Origin: Ehretia macrophylla
Taxonomy: Eukaryota > Streptophyta > Magnoliopsida > Boraginales > Ehretiaceae
Assembly: GCA_037974665.1 (NCBI GenBank)
Contig: CM075775.1
Coordinates: forward strand, 39,458,152 to 39,522,151
DNA length: 64,000 nucleotides
Direction of reading: 5' to 3'
Shown here: positions 35,801 to 46,593 of the stretch, piece after piece
Position numbering within the stretch: the first letter of the stretch is position 1
How the letters are laid out: each line of letters begins with the position of its first letter
Made by a program: the position numbers and the translations under genes
Notes under the pieces: model-generated
Database searches by the model: none
Seen by the model: the letters and a program-made list of their open reading frames with translations, nothing else
What the model was told of the DNA's origin: nothing

Positions 35801-38157
35801 CATGACTCATGTTGTATCAATCTCGCATTCATACCTCAAAAGGAATATCACAATAATTCCATGATCCTAGGGTGATATACGTTAATTTCAAGATGATTGG
35901 TCTATATCCGATTTACATATCCTATCTACTAGCTTCAAAATTGTTAACACGTAGGACATACACATGTTATGTATTATTTCCACATTTCGACCCTATTCAC
36001 GAGGAACTCACCAAGCAAACTAATCCATCTTAAATCGTTATCTATTGATAATATCATAAGCCTGCTTATCTCGGAGGTACATTAGATTAGCAAATCTTCT
36101 AATGGCTAGTCTCCCGATTACAAGCTCCTATCCCTTAACCTTCTTTCCGAGTTTCGCTAACCTTTACGTTCGTAATCAAGGAGAAATGCCGTTGAGATTC
36201 GTTAAACTCAAACTCTAAGGTTTATTAAGTATCACCAACAAATTGCCATCGAAATTGCATGGGCAAACCGATCATGTTGCACTAGTTCAACTCTTACAAG
36301 TAAACTCATCAACTTGTAATCCACAATTTATTTCCTTATTCAAATCCCTATCTTCAAGTCACGAGGCTTCAGAATTTCTTTAATCTTAACCAACACTCCT
36401 AAGGCAAATAGTTTCAATCTCAAATAAATTTTACCTACCTCAATCCAAGGTTATGTCATACTTAAGAAGATAATGGTCCTACTCACTTAGCGACCTAGTC
36501 ATTCATTCGAATACTTAATGCCCACCAATATATCTTCGACATTAATGATCCCAAGTTGGGTTCATCGCCATGTAGGTGATATCAATGCTCTACTAGGTTA
36601 CCGGCCGTACAACAACAATCCTAGGGCTATAAATGGGTACCGAAATGATCTAGCTCATAAAATACTTACGTGAGATAACTTCAGGGTTGTATCAACATAA
36701 GAATTATGATCACGAGGCATCCTTCAACATAACCTAATAGAACTTCAAAAGTAATCAACCACTTATTTAACTATCACTACAAGATTCACCCTCTATTCAA
36801 CGACCATGATTCGAAGTTTACCAACCGCTTGTTTTTAGAAGTGAAACGGTGCACTTAAATACGGTTGTCTAACAACAGCCTCTTGGGTCATCGTAACTCT
36901 AATTCATCTCTATCTTAACTCTATGAAATCTTACTCTTCTCATTTACATGTTCAACTAGCTAAGAGCATCAAGACTCATCGACCTTAGGTCCTAGGGTTC
37001 ACCATGGATCATCATGCATACTTACTATTAACTATTTAGGATTACTAATCATATCCTAACGACTCCACTTTGTAACTAGATGCTTTAATCTTATTCCCAT
37101 GTTTTATATATACTAGGTCCATCGGTCTTACTTAAGGATATATGCTTTCCAACATCCTCTAGGGTATCTAAACAATGAGTGCATAGAATGACTTACTTGC
37201 ATAATCACAACTAAATCCGAGAGACACCAAATTAATACCATGATTCTAAATATCACCGATATCCAACTTAGGACCTTTAGCAACGTTAGTCATCTAATGC
37301 ATAATTCAATACCTTACACTCCTATTCGACCTAACATTTAGGTGTAGTCTTCCGAACACGAGTTCTAGCTACGTGAATTCCTCGATTCCAATATCCTTAT
37401 ATCTTGTTATATTAAAGAATCATCAACCTTGTTAAATTTGGTCTCCAGAGTTGCCTACATGTCTTGAGGTTATCCATTGTTAAGTCACTCAAATACACTA
37501 TCCATGTCTCAATAATCTAACCCTTAAAAGTAACTATCGTCAACTTCCATGAATTCATCTTTTAATTTCTAGGTCACGATCTTATTATTGAGTGAACTTG
37601 AAACTCGTTAATATACACCTTATTAGGTTCAACGATGCTTAATTCCAATCAAGTAAGGATTGAATCATATAATTAGTCTATTATACCATTTTAAGATATA
37701 AGAATTGTGTTCAAAAGAAAGTCATAAGTGAAACTTCCATTATAAGCATGTGAACATATATATACTACTCCACATCTCCAATAGTATATTCTTATATCTA
37801 AGGAAAGTTGTATATCATTAACATTTATTCTTGAACCACAATTAGAAGAACGGTTTGACAGAATTAAGAACTTTATAGCTATAAAATTGATAACTTAATC
37901 ACAGGCATGTGTATTCCAAAGATAAAGAGATAATTTTACCTCAACAATTATACATGTGCTACGCATTTTATACATATGCATATCCAATAATACATACTAT
38001 CCATCGAGTACCTGTGAAGATGCCAAAAATCTCTAACTGAGACTTTTCGTTCTTCCTGCATGAATTCACTTCCCTGAAAGTTATAATCCTAACTATCTAT
38101 GTGTATAAACAGTCATTCGCGGTTATATAACATGCACATGTATCAAGGAAAGAGTAG

Positions 38158-38179
38158 AAATATATACTACTCCACATGT
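38158..38179. other. Rearrangement junction with filler (interior to LTR)
   Basis: Interior-like sequence (TGTGTATAAACAG..., matching 46319 onward) ends near 38157. An 18-base stretch (38160-38177) then copies a sequence from inside the same element (37758-37775). After ACATGT the sequence becomes LTR (CACGTATTACAAATAATAAGG, matching 47409 onward). ACATGT also occurs at the LTR side (47403-47408). The copied stretch looks like templated filler DNA. Confidence 0.75.
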
Positions 38180-38535
38180 CACGTATTACAAATAATAAGG
38201 TACGCAAATATATGAAACAAATCGAGTAATAGATACATTTACCAATCATTTCAAGGATACGGTGAGCATTTGCTCTCAATATCAATTTCGATTCATTTGG
38301 TGCGGCCGACTTCAATAATCCACTTATCGCTCCCAATTGGGTGTACTCCGAATGTACCCCGAAACCTATGACCCAACTCTCCGAGGGTGGAATGCCAAGC
38401 GAGAGAGGGAATTAGACCATGGTAGTCACGGGAGCACCGGCAAGCCCTATGCCGCCCAGTGTTCGTGAAACGCTACCATGCCACAATGAAATGTTGCAAC
38501 CTCGTATGCAATGCAAATTTATAACATTTAACATA

Positions 38536-38903
38536 TCACATTAGGAGGACAACAAAGTAGGTTGTCTCTGAGCAAGTATATGATCACATTTTGAGATATT
38601 GGCATATAAGGCGTTGTAAGAACTTATAATCATTTCATATATCCATTTGAAAGCAATTAAACTTTAACAGGCAGTCAAGTAATCATGTTCAAATAAACCA
38701 TTGAATATCTTTTAACAATTCACATTAGGAGGACAACAAAGTAGGTTGCCTCCGAGCAATTTCAAGATCACATATTGCCAAGTAAACGAACGAGGCATGC
38801 TTGACATGAAATTTCACTTTGTAGAACACATAGAGTCATATGAACATTAAACGGGCAGCCATGTAACACATGCAAGTCAAGCCATATAACTCATTTCGAA
38901 GTC
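38536..38903. repeat. 184-bp direct duplication in nested element
   Basis: TCACATTAGGAGGACAACAA followed by a GTAGGTTG(C/T)CTC(C/T)GAGCAA block occurs at 38536 and again at 38720. Both parts continue through similar cold-spot text (a GGCAG(T/C)CA(A/T)GTAA block). The other LTRs of the window have this block once (41360, 47770, and the complement at 56610-56640). The right end is approximate. Confidence 0.7.
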
Positions 38904-40357
38904 CACGTAATCAAGTGATACGATTATTCAACATGCAACAACATCTACGTGGGTTCGGATGCAAGAAAAGCCTATTTGTCAACATGCAATGATCAAAATT
39001 ACATTTAAGCTTATAAGACATTTACGGGCAGCCCACTAAGCATATAATTTCCACACAATATCCAAATGATCAACACTTAGCAAGACTACCTAGTCATTAG
39101 AGTTTCCGTTTCATGCTCAACCATGTGATTAAACCCTAAGTCAACTCAAGTTCATTCACAAGTCATGCATCATTCAATTCAAACATCCTCAAGTACTCAA
39201 AACAGTCCACACAACATCCCAACACCACAATTCCAAGCAATTAGCACCACAAGAGAGTTTACAACAATTTTCCAAGCATGTAACTAAGTGAAACCTTTAC
39301 TGCAATAGGCTGTTTTCTCACAATAAATAGGATAATCAAAAAATCTCCAAATCCAGTGAATAAGATTTCAAATTAAATCTTAAGAAGTTAACTAAAATCA
39401 GAAACAAACCTTGCATCAATTGGAGTTCGGGATCATTAGATACAGCCGAAACAGTGGAATAGCACAAAACTGTCCAGATTTGCACACATTTCGATAATTG
39501 ACGTTTTTGAGGTCCTTAGGGTCAGATTTAGCCTTGGTCCATTTCTGATAAAAATGTCTAGAACTGAAAAATATAGCAGTACACCAATTTTCATACATTT
39601 TTGACATCATTAACTAAGTCAAGTCTGGTTCGTTCTACAAGGTCAGTGCATCTGCCAAAACCTGCTTCATTTTTCCAGATTTTCAGATTTGGTCACATTT
39701 TAAAGATTTGTCATTTTGAAGACCTTATATTCACAATTAGCTTCGTCCTATTTCTGGGAAAAATGTTCAAAACTGTCCAAAATAGTCATGTACCAATTTT
39801 CAAACATTTTCAACATCATTTGCCTAGCTAAACTTACCTCGAACAGACTGGTCAGAGAGCTGTCAACAATTTCGACTTCACCTAGCATCATTTTCAAGCC
39901 AAGATCTTGCCATGCATGGTTGTTTAAGCTTATGAACGACCATATAAATCAAGTACAGAAGCAAATAAACACATTTATGAGCATGCATGTGAATTTTTGA
40001 AGAGTTTTCAAAAGGTTTTAACCCTCACCTTTGCAATCAACCCAAAAAAATGCTCAAAACCTTGTTGAAGCTCAAATCTCTTCTTCTTCTTGCTTAGCCG
40101 AGATTCCAACTAGCTTTTCTCTATTTTTCCTAGCTTAGTGATCAATCTCTTAGCACATGCATGAGGTTAGAACAAGAAGAAAAGAAATGGAAGCTTAAAA
40201 ACTCACCAAGGCCGAAAATGGTGACTCAAAATGCTTGCATGTGTGTTTCTTGCATCCTAGCTTGCTTGGGTGAGTTTCTTTGCTTGTGGTTTGTCTTGAT
40301 GCACCATAGGATGATGAAGATGAGCTAAGAGGTGGAGAGAACTCAGCCAAAACCGAA

Positions 40358-40414
40358 ATGGAGAGAGAGAGTGAGAGGGAAGTGAGAGAAATTGAGAGAA
40401 AATGAGAGAATATG
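40358..40414. repeat. GA-rich tract in LTR (nested element)
   Basis: Low-complexity purine run built from GAGAGA and GTGAGAG units. Equivalent tracts are at 42755-42815 and 49398-49456. A CT-rich complement is at about 55020-55067 in the inverted solo LTR. The tract is a fixed part of this LTR family. In element orientation it is pyrimidine-rich. Confidence 0.75.
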
Positions 40415-40844
40415 ACAAAAGTGATGGCTTTGCAATTTTTTTGAGCATATGGTCAGCCTTGGGCATACAAATTCAGACTTTTTGTGTCTTCAAGGAGTAT
40501 TTTGAAATGGATAGCATGGGCATGGAGCACTTGGTCGAAAATGGTGGAGATTTGAGGAGAATTTGAGCAATTTTTTTATGCATTGTGTTAGGTGTTTTGT
40601 CCTAGTTTGTCTAGGACTAATTTTTATGCATTTGTGTCATTAGAATTGTCATAGGAATGTTGGGGAATGAGGGAATCTAGGTAGAATAAAATATAGGAAT
40701 GTTTGTTGATGAGTTGAATTAGGAATATAATATTAGTTAGTGGAGTTTGTAGAGAATTTGAATTACGAATATAATATTAGTTAGTGGATTGTGTAGGATT
40801 ATTTTAGTGTCTAGTGCTTTGTGTAGGATTCTTTCTTGATCAAC

Positions 40845-41267
40845 ATGGTGGCACGGATTCCTAGGTCTAGGGCACGAATTACGAGATAGACACGAACTAT
40901 GAGGTAAGACACAAACTACGAGGTAAGACACGAACTTCAAGACTAATGCACGTACTTCAAGATAAATGCACGGATTCTAATGCAAATGCACGCAAATCAA
41001 GACATGACTCTATATCTAGGTAAAGGTACGCAGTTCAAGGTTAGGGTACACGAAACGAGGTAACGCACGTACATCGAGGTCAGGGCACGTATTTTTAGGT
41101 ACCACACGTGAGTCAGGGATTAGGGCACACTATTCTAGGTCAAGGAATGTATGACGAGGTATGCACGAAAACCAAGACAGGACACGTCATCCAAGGTCGG
41201 TCATTTAATTTTAGGTCTAAGGCGCGTAAATCGAGGTAGGACACGTTATTCGGGGTCAGGCCTCACA
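40845..41267. repeat. Degenerate ~20-bp tandem repeat at LTR 5' end (nested element)
   Basis: A run of loose copies of a 19-21 base unit, approximately RRGGCACGTANWTCNAGGTY, ends at the LTR terminus. The same block occupies the same place in all LTRs of the family in this window. Confidence 0.75.
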
Positions 41268-41844
41268 GATGCCGCCCGGCGTGCATGAAACGCTACCATG
41301 CCACAACGAAAGGTTGCAACCTTGTATGCAATGCACATTTATAACATTTAACATATCACATTAGGAGGACAACAAAGTAGGTTGCCTCCGAGCAGCCCAT
41401 TAATCACATTTAGGGCTATAAAGACAACTACGGGCAGCCCATTAATCACACAAATAGACACAATAACCATAGGATTGATACTTAGCGAGTTTTCCTAGTC
41501 ACTAGGGTTTCAATTCATGCTCACCCGTGCGATTAAGCCCCAAGTTGTCACGTAATTAAACTCAAACCATGCATCGATTAATTAAAACACCCTCAAGCAT
41601 TTAAAACAGTCCACACAACATCCAAGTGCCATAATCCCAATCATTTAATACAACAAGAGAAGTTACAATAATTTTTAAAGCATGTCACTAGATGAAAACC
41701 TCACTGCAATGGTCTGTTTTCTTACAATCATTGAGACAAGCAAAAAATCTGCTATTCCAGTGAACAAAATGTCAAATTAAATCTTAAGGAGTGAACTAAA
41801 TCCAGAAACAAACCTCGCATCATTTGGAGCTCGGATTCAAGAGT

Positions 41845-42265
41845 TATAGCCAAAACCGTGAGACTACGCAAAAATGTCCAAATTTGCACACATTTCACTA
41901 CTTGTCATTTTTGAGGAACTTAGGGTCAGATTTAGCCTTAGTCTATTTCTGACAAAAATGTCCAGATCGGAAAAATATAGCATTATACCAAATTGCATTC
42001 ATTTTTGATATCATTTACTAAGTCAAAACGGGTTCGTTCTACAAGGACAGTGAATCTGCCGAAACCTGCTTCATTTTCCCAGATTCTCCAAATTTGGGCA
42101 CCTTTCGATGTTTTTCCATTTTGGGGACCTTAGAGTCAAAATTGGCTTTGGCCTATTTCTATGAAAAATTCTCAGAACTGGCCAAACTAGTCACCTATCA
42201 TTTTCACGCATTTTCAACATCATTTACCTGGTCAAATTCATTTCGCTCCAACAAGTCAGAAGACT
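41845..42265. repeat. Diverged ~210-bp internal direct repeat of the LTR
   Basis: Two neighbouring blocks share the order of phrases: CAAATTTG(C/G)...CATTT or CCTTTC, TCATTTTTGAGGAACTTAGGG versus CCATTTTGGGGACCTTAGAG, CTATTTCTGACAAAAATGTC versus CTATTTCTATGAAAAATTCTC, and ATCATTTAC(T/C)(A/T)(A/G)GTCAAA. The anchors TTAGGGTCAGA (41920) and TTAGAGTCAAA (42130) are 210 apart. The same pair is found in the other LTRs (48475-48895, and inverted at about 55540-55950). It is therefore an old duplication inherited by the family. Confidence 0.75.
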
Positions 42266-42754
42266 GCCATTTACGCGATTTCACCTATCTTCACATTCTA
42301 GCCAAATATCTTGCCATGCATGTTTACAAAAGCTCATGTACACACATAAATCACAAGTACAGAGGTAAAAATAGACATTTAAAGGCATGCATGTGGTTTT
42401 TGAAAGCTTTTCAAAAGAGTTTTAGCCCTCACCTTAGCAAGACAACAATAAAGATGCACAAAGCTTTTGATGATGCACAAGATTGACTTTTCTCCTTGCT
42501 TGGTCAAGAGATGACTTGAGATTCTTAATTCCTAGCTAAGTTACCACATCCTTAGTATGTGCATGTGGTTAGAACAAAAGAAAATGAAATAGAAGCTATC
42601 AAACATACCTATGCCGAAATGAAGGCTCTATGAGCTTGCATGTATGTCTTTTTGCATTCTAGCTTGCTTGGTCGAGTTCCTTAGTGGCTTGAAGGTCTTG
42701 ATGAATCTTAGGATGATGAGCTTAAGCCATGGAGAGTGAGATTGCAGCCAAGGC

Positions 42755-42815
42755 CGAGAGAGAGAGAAGAAATGAGAGAGTGAACGAGAGAAAGAGAGAA
42801 TGTGAGAAAGAAATG
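42755..42815. repeat. GA-rich tract in LTR (3' LTR)
   Basis: Run of GAGAGA and GAGAAAGA words, equivalent to those at 40358 and 49398. Confidence 0.75.
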
Positions 42816-43254
42816 AAAGCTTTGAAGAGTTTTGATGCATGTGTCAGCTATGGGCTTGCAAATTTTAGAATTTGTGTCTTCAAGAGCATATTTTGAATCA
42901 CCTTATCATGGGCAATTGAGTGTGTCGAGATTTTGGTGCATTGGGTAGGGTTTTGAGTCATTTTTTTATGCTTTGTGTCATAGGTTGTCTAAGTTTAATT
43001 TTGAAATTGCAAAGCATTGTCAAATGCTCCATGTGGTCGGCCAAGCTAGTGGAAAATTATGAATTTTTGTCTTGGTTGAGCTTATTTTATTGCATGTGCT
43101 TGGAATATGCAAAAAGAATAAAGAATAAAGAATAAGAATGTTTAGCTTTTTGTGCAATTTCGTCTTTTAGTGGGTTGAATTAGCATTTTAATATTAGTTA
43201 GTGGAGTTTGTAGGATTATTTTATAGTTTAGTACTTTGTGTAGGATTCTTTATC

Positions 43255-43726
43255 GATTACCGTGCCGGCACGCTTTTCTATGTATATGACACGTACTACG
43301 AGACACGCACAGAAATTAATACGGGACACGAATCACGAGGTAGACACAAACTACGAGATAAGACACGAACTTCAAGACTAAGGCACGTACTTCAAGATTA
43401 ATGCATGCAATCCTAGGTGAATGCACATAAACCAATACAAGGCACGTAATTCAATGCAATGCACGACTCTATATCTAGGTTAAGGTACGCAATTCAAGGT
43501 TAGGGTACACAAAATGAGGTAACACACGTACATCGAGGTCAGGGTACATATATCTAGGTATCGCACATCAGTCGAGAATTAGGGCACACCATTCTAGGTC
43601 AAGGCACGAATGACGAAGCATGCACAAAAACCAAGATAGGGCACATAATCCAAGGTCAGTCATATAATTCTTGGTCTATGACACGCAAATTGAGGTAACA
43701 CACGTTATTCAGGGTCGGGCCTCACA
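43255..43726. repeat. Degenerate ~20-bp tandem repeat at LTR 5' end (3' LTR)
   Basis: About twenty loose copies of the unit seen at 40845-41267 and 49905-50384, ending at the LTR terminus. Confidence 0.75.
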
Positions 43727-43739
43727 TCATCCCCTCCTT
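43727..43739 (-). other. Polypurine tract (PPT)
   Basis: On the minus strand this reads AAGGAGGGGATGA, directly followed by the TGTGAGG start of the 3' LTR. Purine tracts at this position prime plus-strand synthesis in LTR retrotransposons. Its position fixes the element's orientation. Confidence 0.9.
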
Positions 43740-43740
43740 A

Positions 43741-43765
43741 AATGAATTTCGTCCCGAAATTCATT
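43741..43765. other. Perfect inverted repeat next to the PPT
   Basis: AATGAATTTCG, three bases TCC, then CGAAATTCATT: eleven-base perfect arms. On the minus strand the centre reads TTTCGGGACGAAATTC. Similar GGACGAAAT words lie just before the PPT in many plant Ty3/gypsy elements, at or just after the end of pol. This supports a Ty3/gypsy origin of the gene-less element (inference from memory of the family). Confidence 0.75.
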
Positions 43766-46581
43766 CTTGCCTATTGAGGTCATTTAGACGGATTCTGACC
43801 CTTGTTATTCTTCCTACTCTGGTTCGTCCCGTGTTTGGTGATATTTTACCACAACCAATTCACTTCTTATGTTTCTCCAATCATTTAATTCGGTGTGACC
43901 TCTACATTTACAGTTCTTTCCTTTGAACGACTCTATTTTCTCCATTTGATCTTAAGGTCAAGTTCATTAACTAAGGTTAGAATCTTCAAACATAGTAATC
44001 AAAGCTGCATCGGTATTCTAACAATATAACTATGACTCCAAAATCATGACTTATGTTGTGTCAATCTTGCATTCATACCTCAAAAAGGAATATCACCATA
44101 ATACCATGATCCTATGGTAACATACCCTAATTTCAAGATGATAGGTCGATATCCGATTTACATATCCTATCAACTAGCTTCAAAATTGTTAACACGTATG
44201 ACATAAACAAGTTATGGATCATTTCCACAATATGACCCTATCTTCAAGAAGAACTCACCAAACAAACTAATCCATCTCAAATCGTCATCCATCAATAGTA
44301 TCATGGTCCTTATCTCGTAGGTACATTAGATTAGTAAATCTTCTAGTAAATCTTCTAATGACTAGTCTCCCAGTTATAGGCTCCTATTCATTAACATTCT
44401 TCCCCAACTTCGTTAACCTTCAAGCTAGTAATCAAGAAGAAAGACCATTGAGATTCGTTAAACTCAAACTCTAAGGTTTATTAGGTACCACCAACAAATT
44501 GCCATTGAAATTGCATGGGTAAACTAATCATGTTGTACTAGTTCAACTCTTACAAGTAAATTCATCAACTCGTAATCCACAATTTATTTCATTATTCAAA
44601 TCTCTATCTTCAAGTCACGAAACTTCGGAATTTCTTTTAATCTTAATCAAGACTCCTAAGGCGAATAGTTTCAATCTCAAATAATTTCACTCACCTCAAT
44701 CCAAGGTTACATCATACTTAAGAGGACAATGGTCCTACTCACTTCGCGACCTAATCATTCCTTCGAACACTTAATGCCCGCCAATATATCTTCAACATTA
44801 ATGTTACTAAGCTGGGTTCATCACCATGTAAGTAATATCAATGCTTTACTAGGTTACCAGCCGTACAACAACAATCCTAGGACTATAAATGGGTATCGAA
44901 ATGATTGAGCTCATAAGATACTTACACGGGATAACTTCAAGGTTGTATCAATATAAGAATTATGACCAAGAGGCATCCTTCCATATAATCTAATAGAACT
45001 TCAAAAGTAGTCAACCACTCCTTTAACTATCAGTACAAGATCTGCCCTCTACTTAACGACCACGATTCGAAGTCTACCAACGACTAGTTTCTAGACGTGA
45101 AATGGTGCACATAGATACAGTGGTCTAACAATAGTCTCTTAGGTCATCATGACTCTGATTCATCTCTATCTTACTCTCTTTGTTTACATGTTCAACTAGC
45201 TAAGAGCATTAAGTCTGATCGATCTTAGGTCCTAGGGTTTACCATGAATCATCATGCGTACTCACTATTAGCTATTTAGGATTACTATTCATACCCTAAC
45301 GACTCCACTTTGCAACCAGATGCTTTAATCTCATTTTCATGGTTTATATACTAGGTCCATCAGTCTCACTTAGGGATATATGCTTTCTAACATCCTCTAG
45401 GGTATCCAAACAACGAGTGCACAGAATGACTTACTTCGCATAATCACAACTAAATCCGAGGGGCAACAATTTAATACCATGATTCTTAATATCATCAATA
45501 TCCAACTTAGGACCTTAGCAACGTTAGTCATCTAATGCATAATTCAATACCTTACACTTCTATTCGACCTAACATTTAGGTGTAGTCTTCCAAACACGAG
45601 TTCTAGTTACGTGAATTCCTCGATTCTAACATCCCCATATCTTGTTATACTAAAGATTCATCAACCTTGTTAAACTTAGTCTCCAGAGTTGCCTACATGT
45701 CTTGAGGTTATCCATTGTTATGTTACTTAAACACACTATTCATGCCTTAATAATCTAACCCCTATCGTCAATTTCCACGAATTCATCTCTTAATTTCTAG
45801 GTCACGATCTTACCATTGAGTGAACTTGAAACTCGCTAGTATACACCTTATTAGGTTCAACGATGCTTAATTCCAATCAAGTAAGGATTCAATCACATAA
45901 ATAGTCTATTATACCATTTTAAGATAGAAGAATTTGATTCAAAAGCAACTCCTAAGTCAAACTTCCATTATGAACATATATATACTACTCCACATGTTCA
46001 ATAGTATATTCTTATATCTAAGGAAAGTTGTATGTCATTAACATTTATTCTTGAACCACAATTAGAAGAACGGTTTAACAGAATCAAGAACTTTATGGCT
46101 ATAAAATTGATAACTTAATCACAGGCATGTGTATTCCAAAGATAAGGAGATAATTTTACCTCAACAATTATACCTGTGCTATGCATTATATATATATGCA
46201 TATCCAATAATATATATGATCCATCGAGTACCTGTGAAGATGCGAGAAATCTCTAACCGAGCCATTTTCGTTCTTCCTGCATAAATTCACTTCCCTGAAA
46301 GTTCTAGTCCTAACTATCTATGTGTATAAACAGTTATTCATGGTTATATAACATGCAAATGTTCCAAGAAATGAGTATAAACGCATGCATGCATTATTAA
46401 GGGCACTAACGTGTCGGTGTGCATGACACATAATACATATGGTCCACAAAGGCACATAATATTCAATGCACAAAGCAATTAAGCACATTAGCACACATAT
46501 AAACAAGACATCATATTTACTTTAGGGCTTCTACCTACGGTCCGAGAGTTGAACCAGACTAATGCCTAGTTAGCAAACTAA

Positions 46582-46593
46582 GCTCTGATACCA
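46582..46593 (-). other. Primer binding site, initiator Met tRNA
   Basis: On the minus strand this is TGGTATCAGAGC, complementary to the 3' end of plant initiator-methionine tRNA, the usual primer of many plant LTR retrotransposons. It starts 13 bases inside the 5' LTR end (GGCGTGACA), slightly farther than is typical. Together with the PPT it shows that 46607-50384 is the 5' LTR. Confidence 0.92.

Larger units (their letters stand above)
35679..41267 (-). mobile_element. Nested, rearranged relative of the same LTR family
   Basis: A 5589-bp insertion inside the 3' LTR. Termini are TGTCACGCCCC on the left and GGCCTCACA on the right, the same as the host element. It contains no complete LTR pair. 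On the plus strand it has about 120 bp of LTR end (35679-35800), then about 2.36 kb matching the interior of the host element (from its 44035 to about 46375), then about 3.1 kb of LTR (matching 47403-50384). PBS, PPT and about 800 bp of LTR are missing. Flanks are CCGAT on the left and GATGC after CACA on the right. Only GAT is shared; if the element ended at CTCA, the imperfect pair CCGAT/CAGAT would be a 5-bp duplication. No reading frame of note. Confidence 0.88.
41268..43726 (-). repeat. 3' LTR of the main element, proximal part
   Basis: Continues the 3' LTR after the nested insertion and runs to CTCACA at 43721-43726 beside the PPT. It matches 47679-50384 of the 5' LTR but lacks about 240 bases (47806 to about 48045 in the 5' LTR). 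The missing piece falls at 41394, where GAGCA is joined to GCCCATTAATCACA, a phrase also present a little downstream. From 42890 to 43726 it is nearly identical to the 5' LTR. It contains an internal direct repeat, a GA-rich tract and the terminal 20-bp repeat block. The 130-codon plus-strand frame at 42094-42486 is broken in the other copies and is not a gene. Confidence 0.9.

Noticed and set aside
42094-42486. 130-codon plus-strand open frame in the LTR
   Set aside because: The same LTR segment at 48700-49160 and the inverse in the solo LTR have different frame breaks, and it is antisense to the element. It is a chance frame.
46582-46593. tRNA gene fragment
   Set aside because: Only the 12 bases complementary to a tRNA 3' end are present, correctly placed as a primer binding site; no tRNA body.
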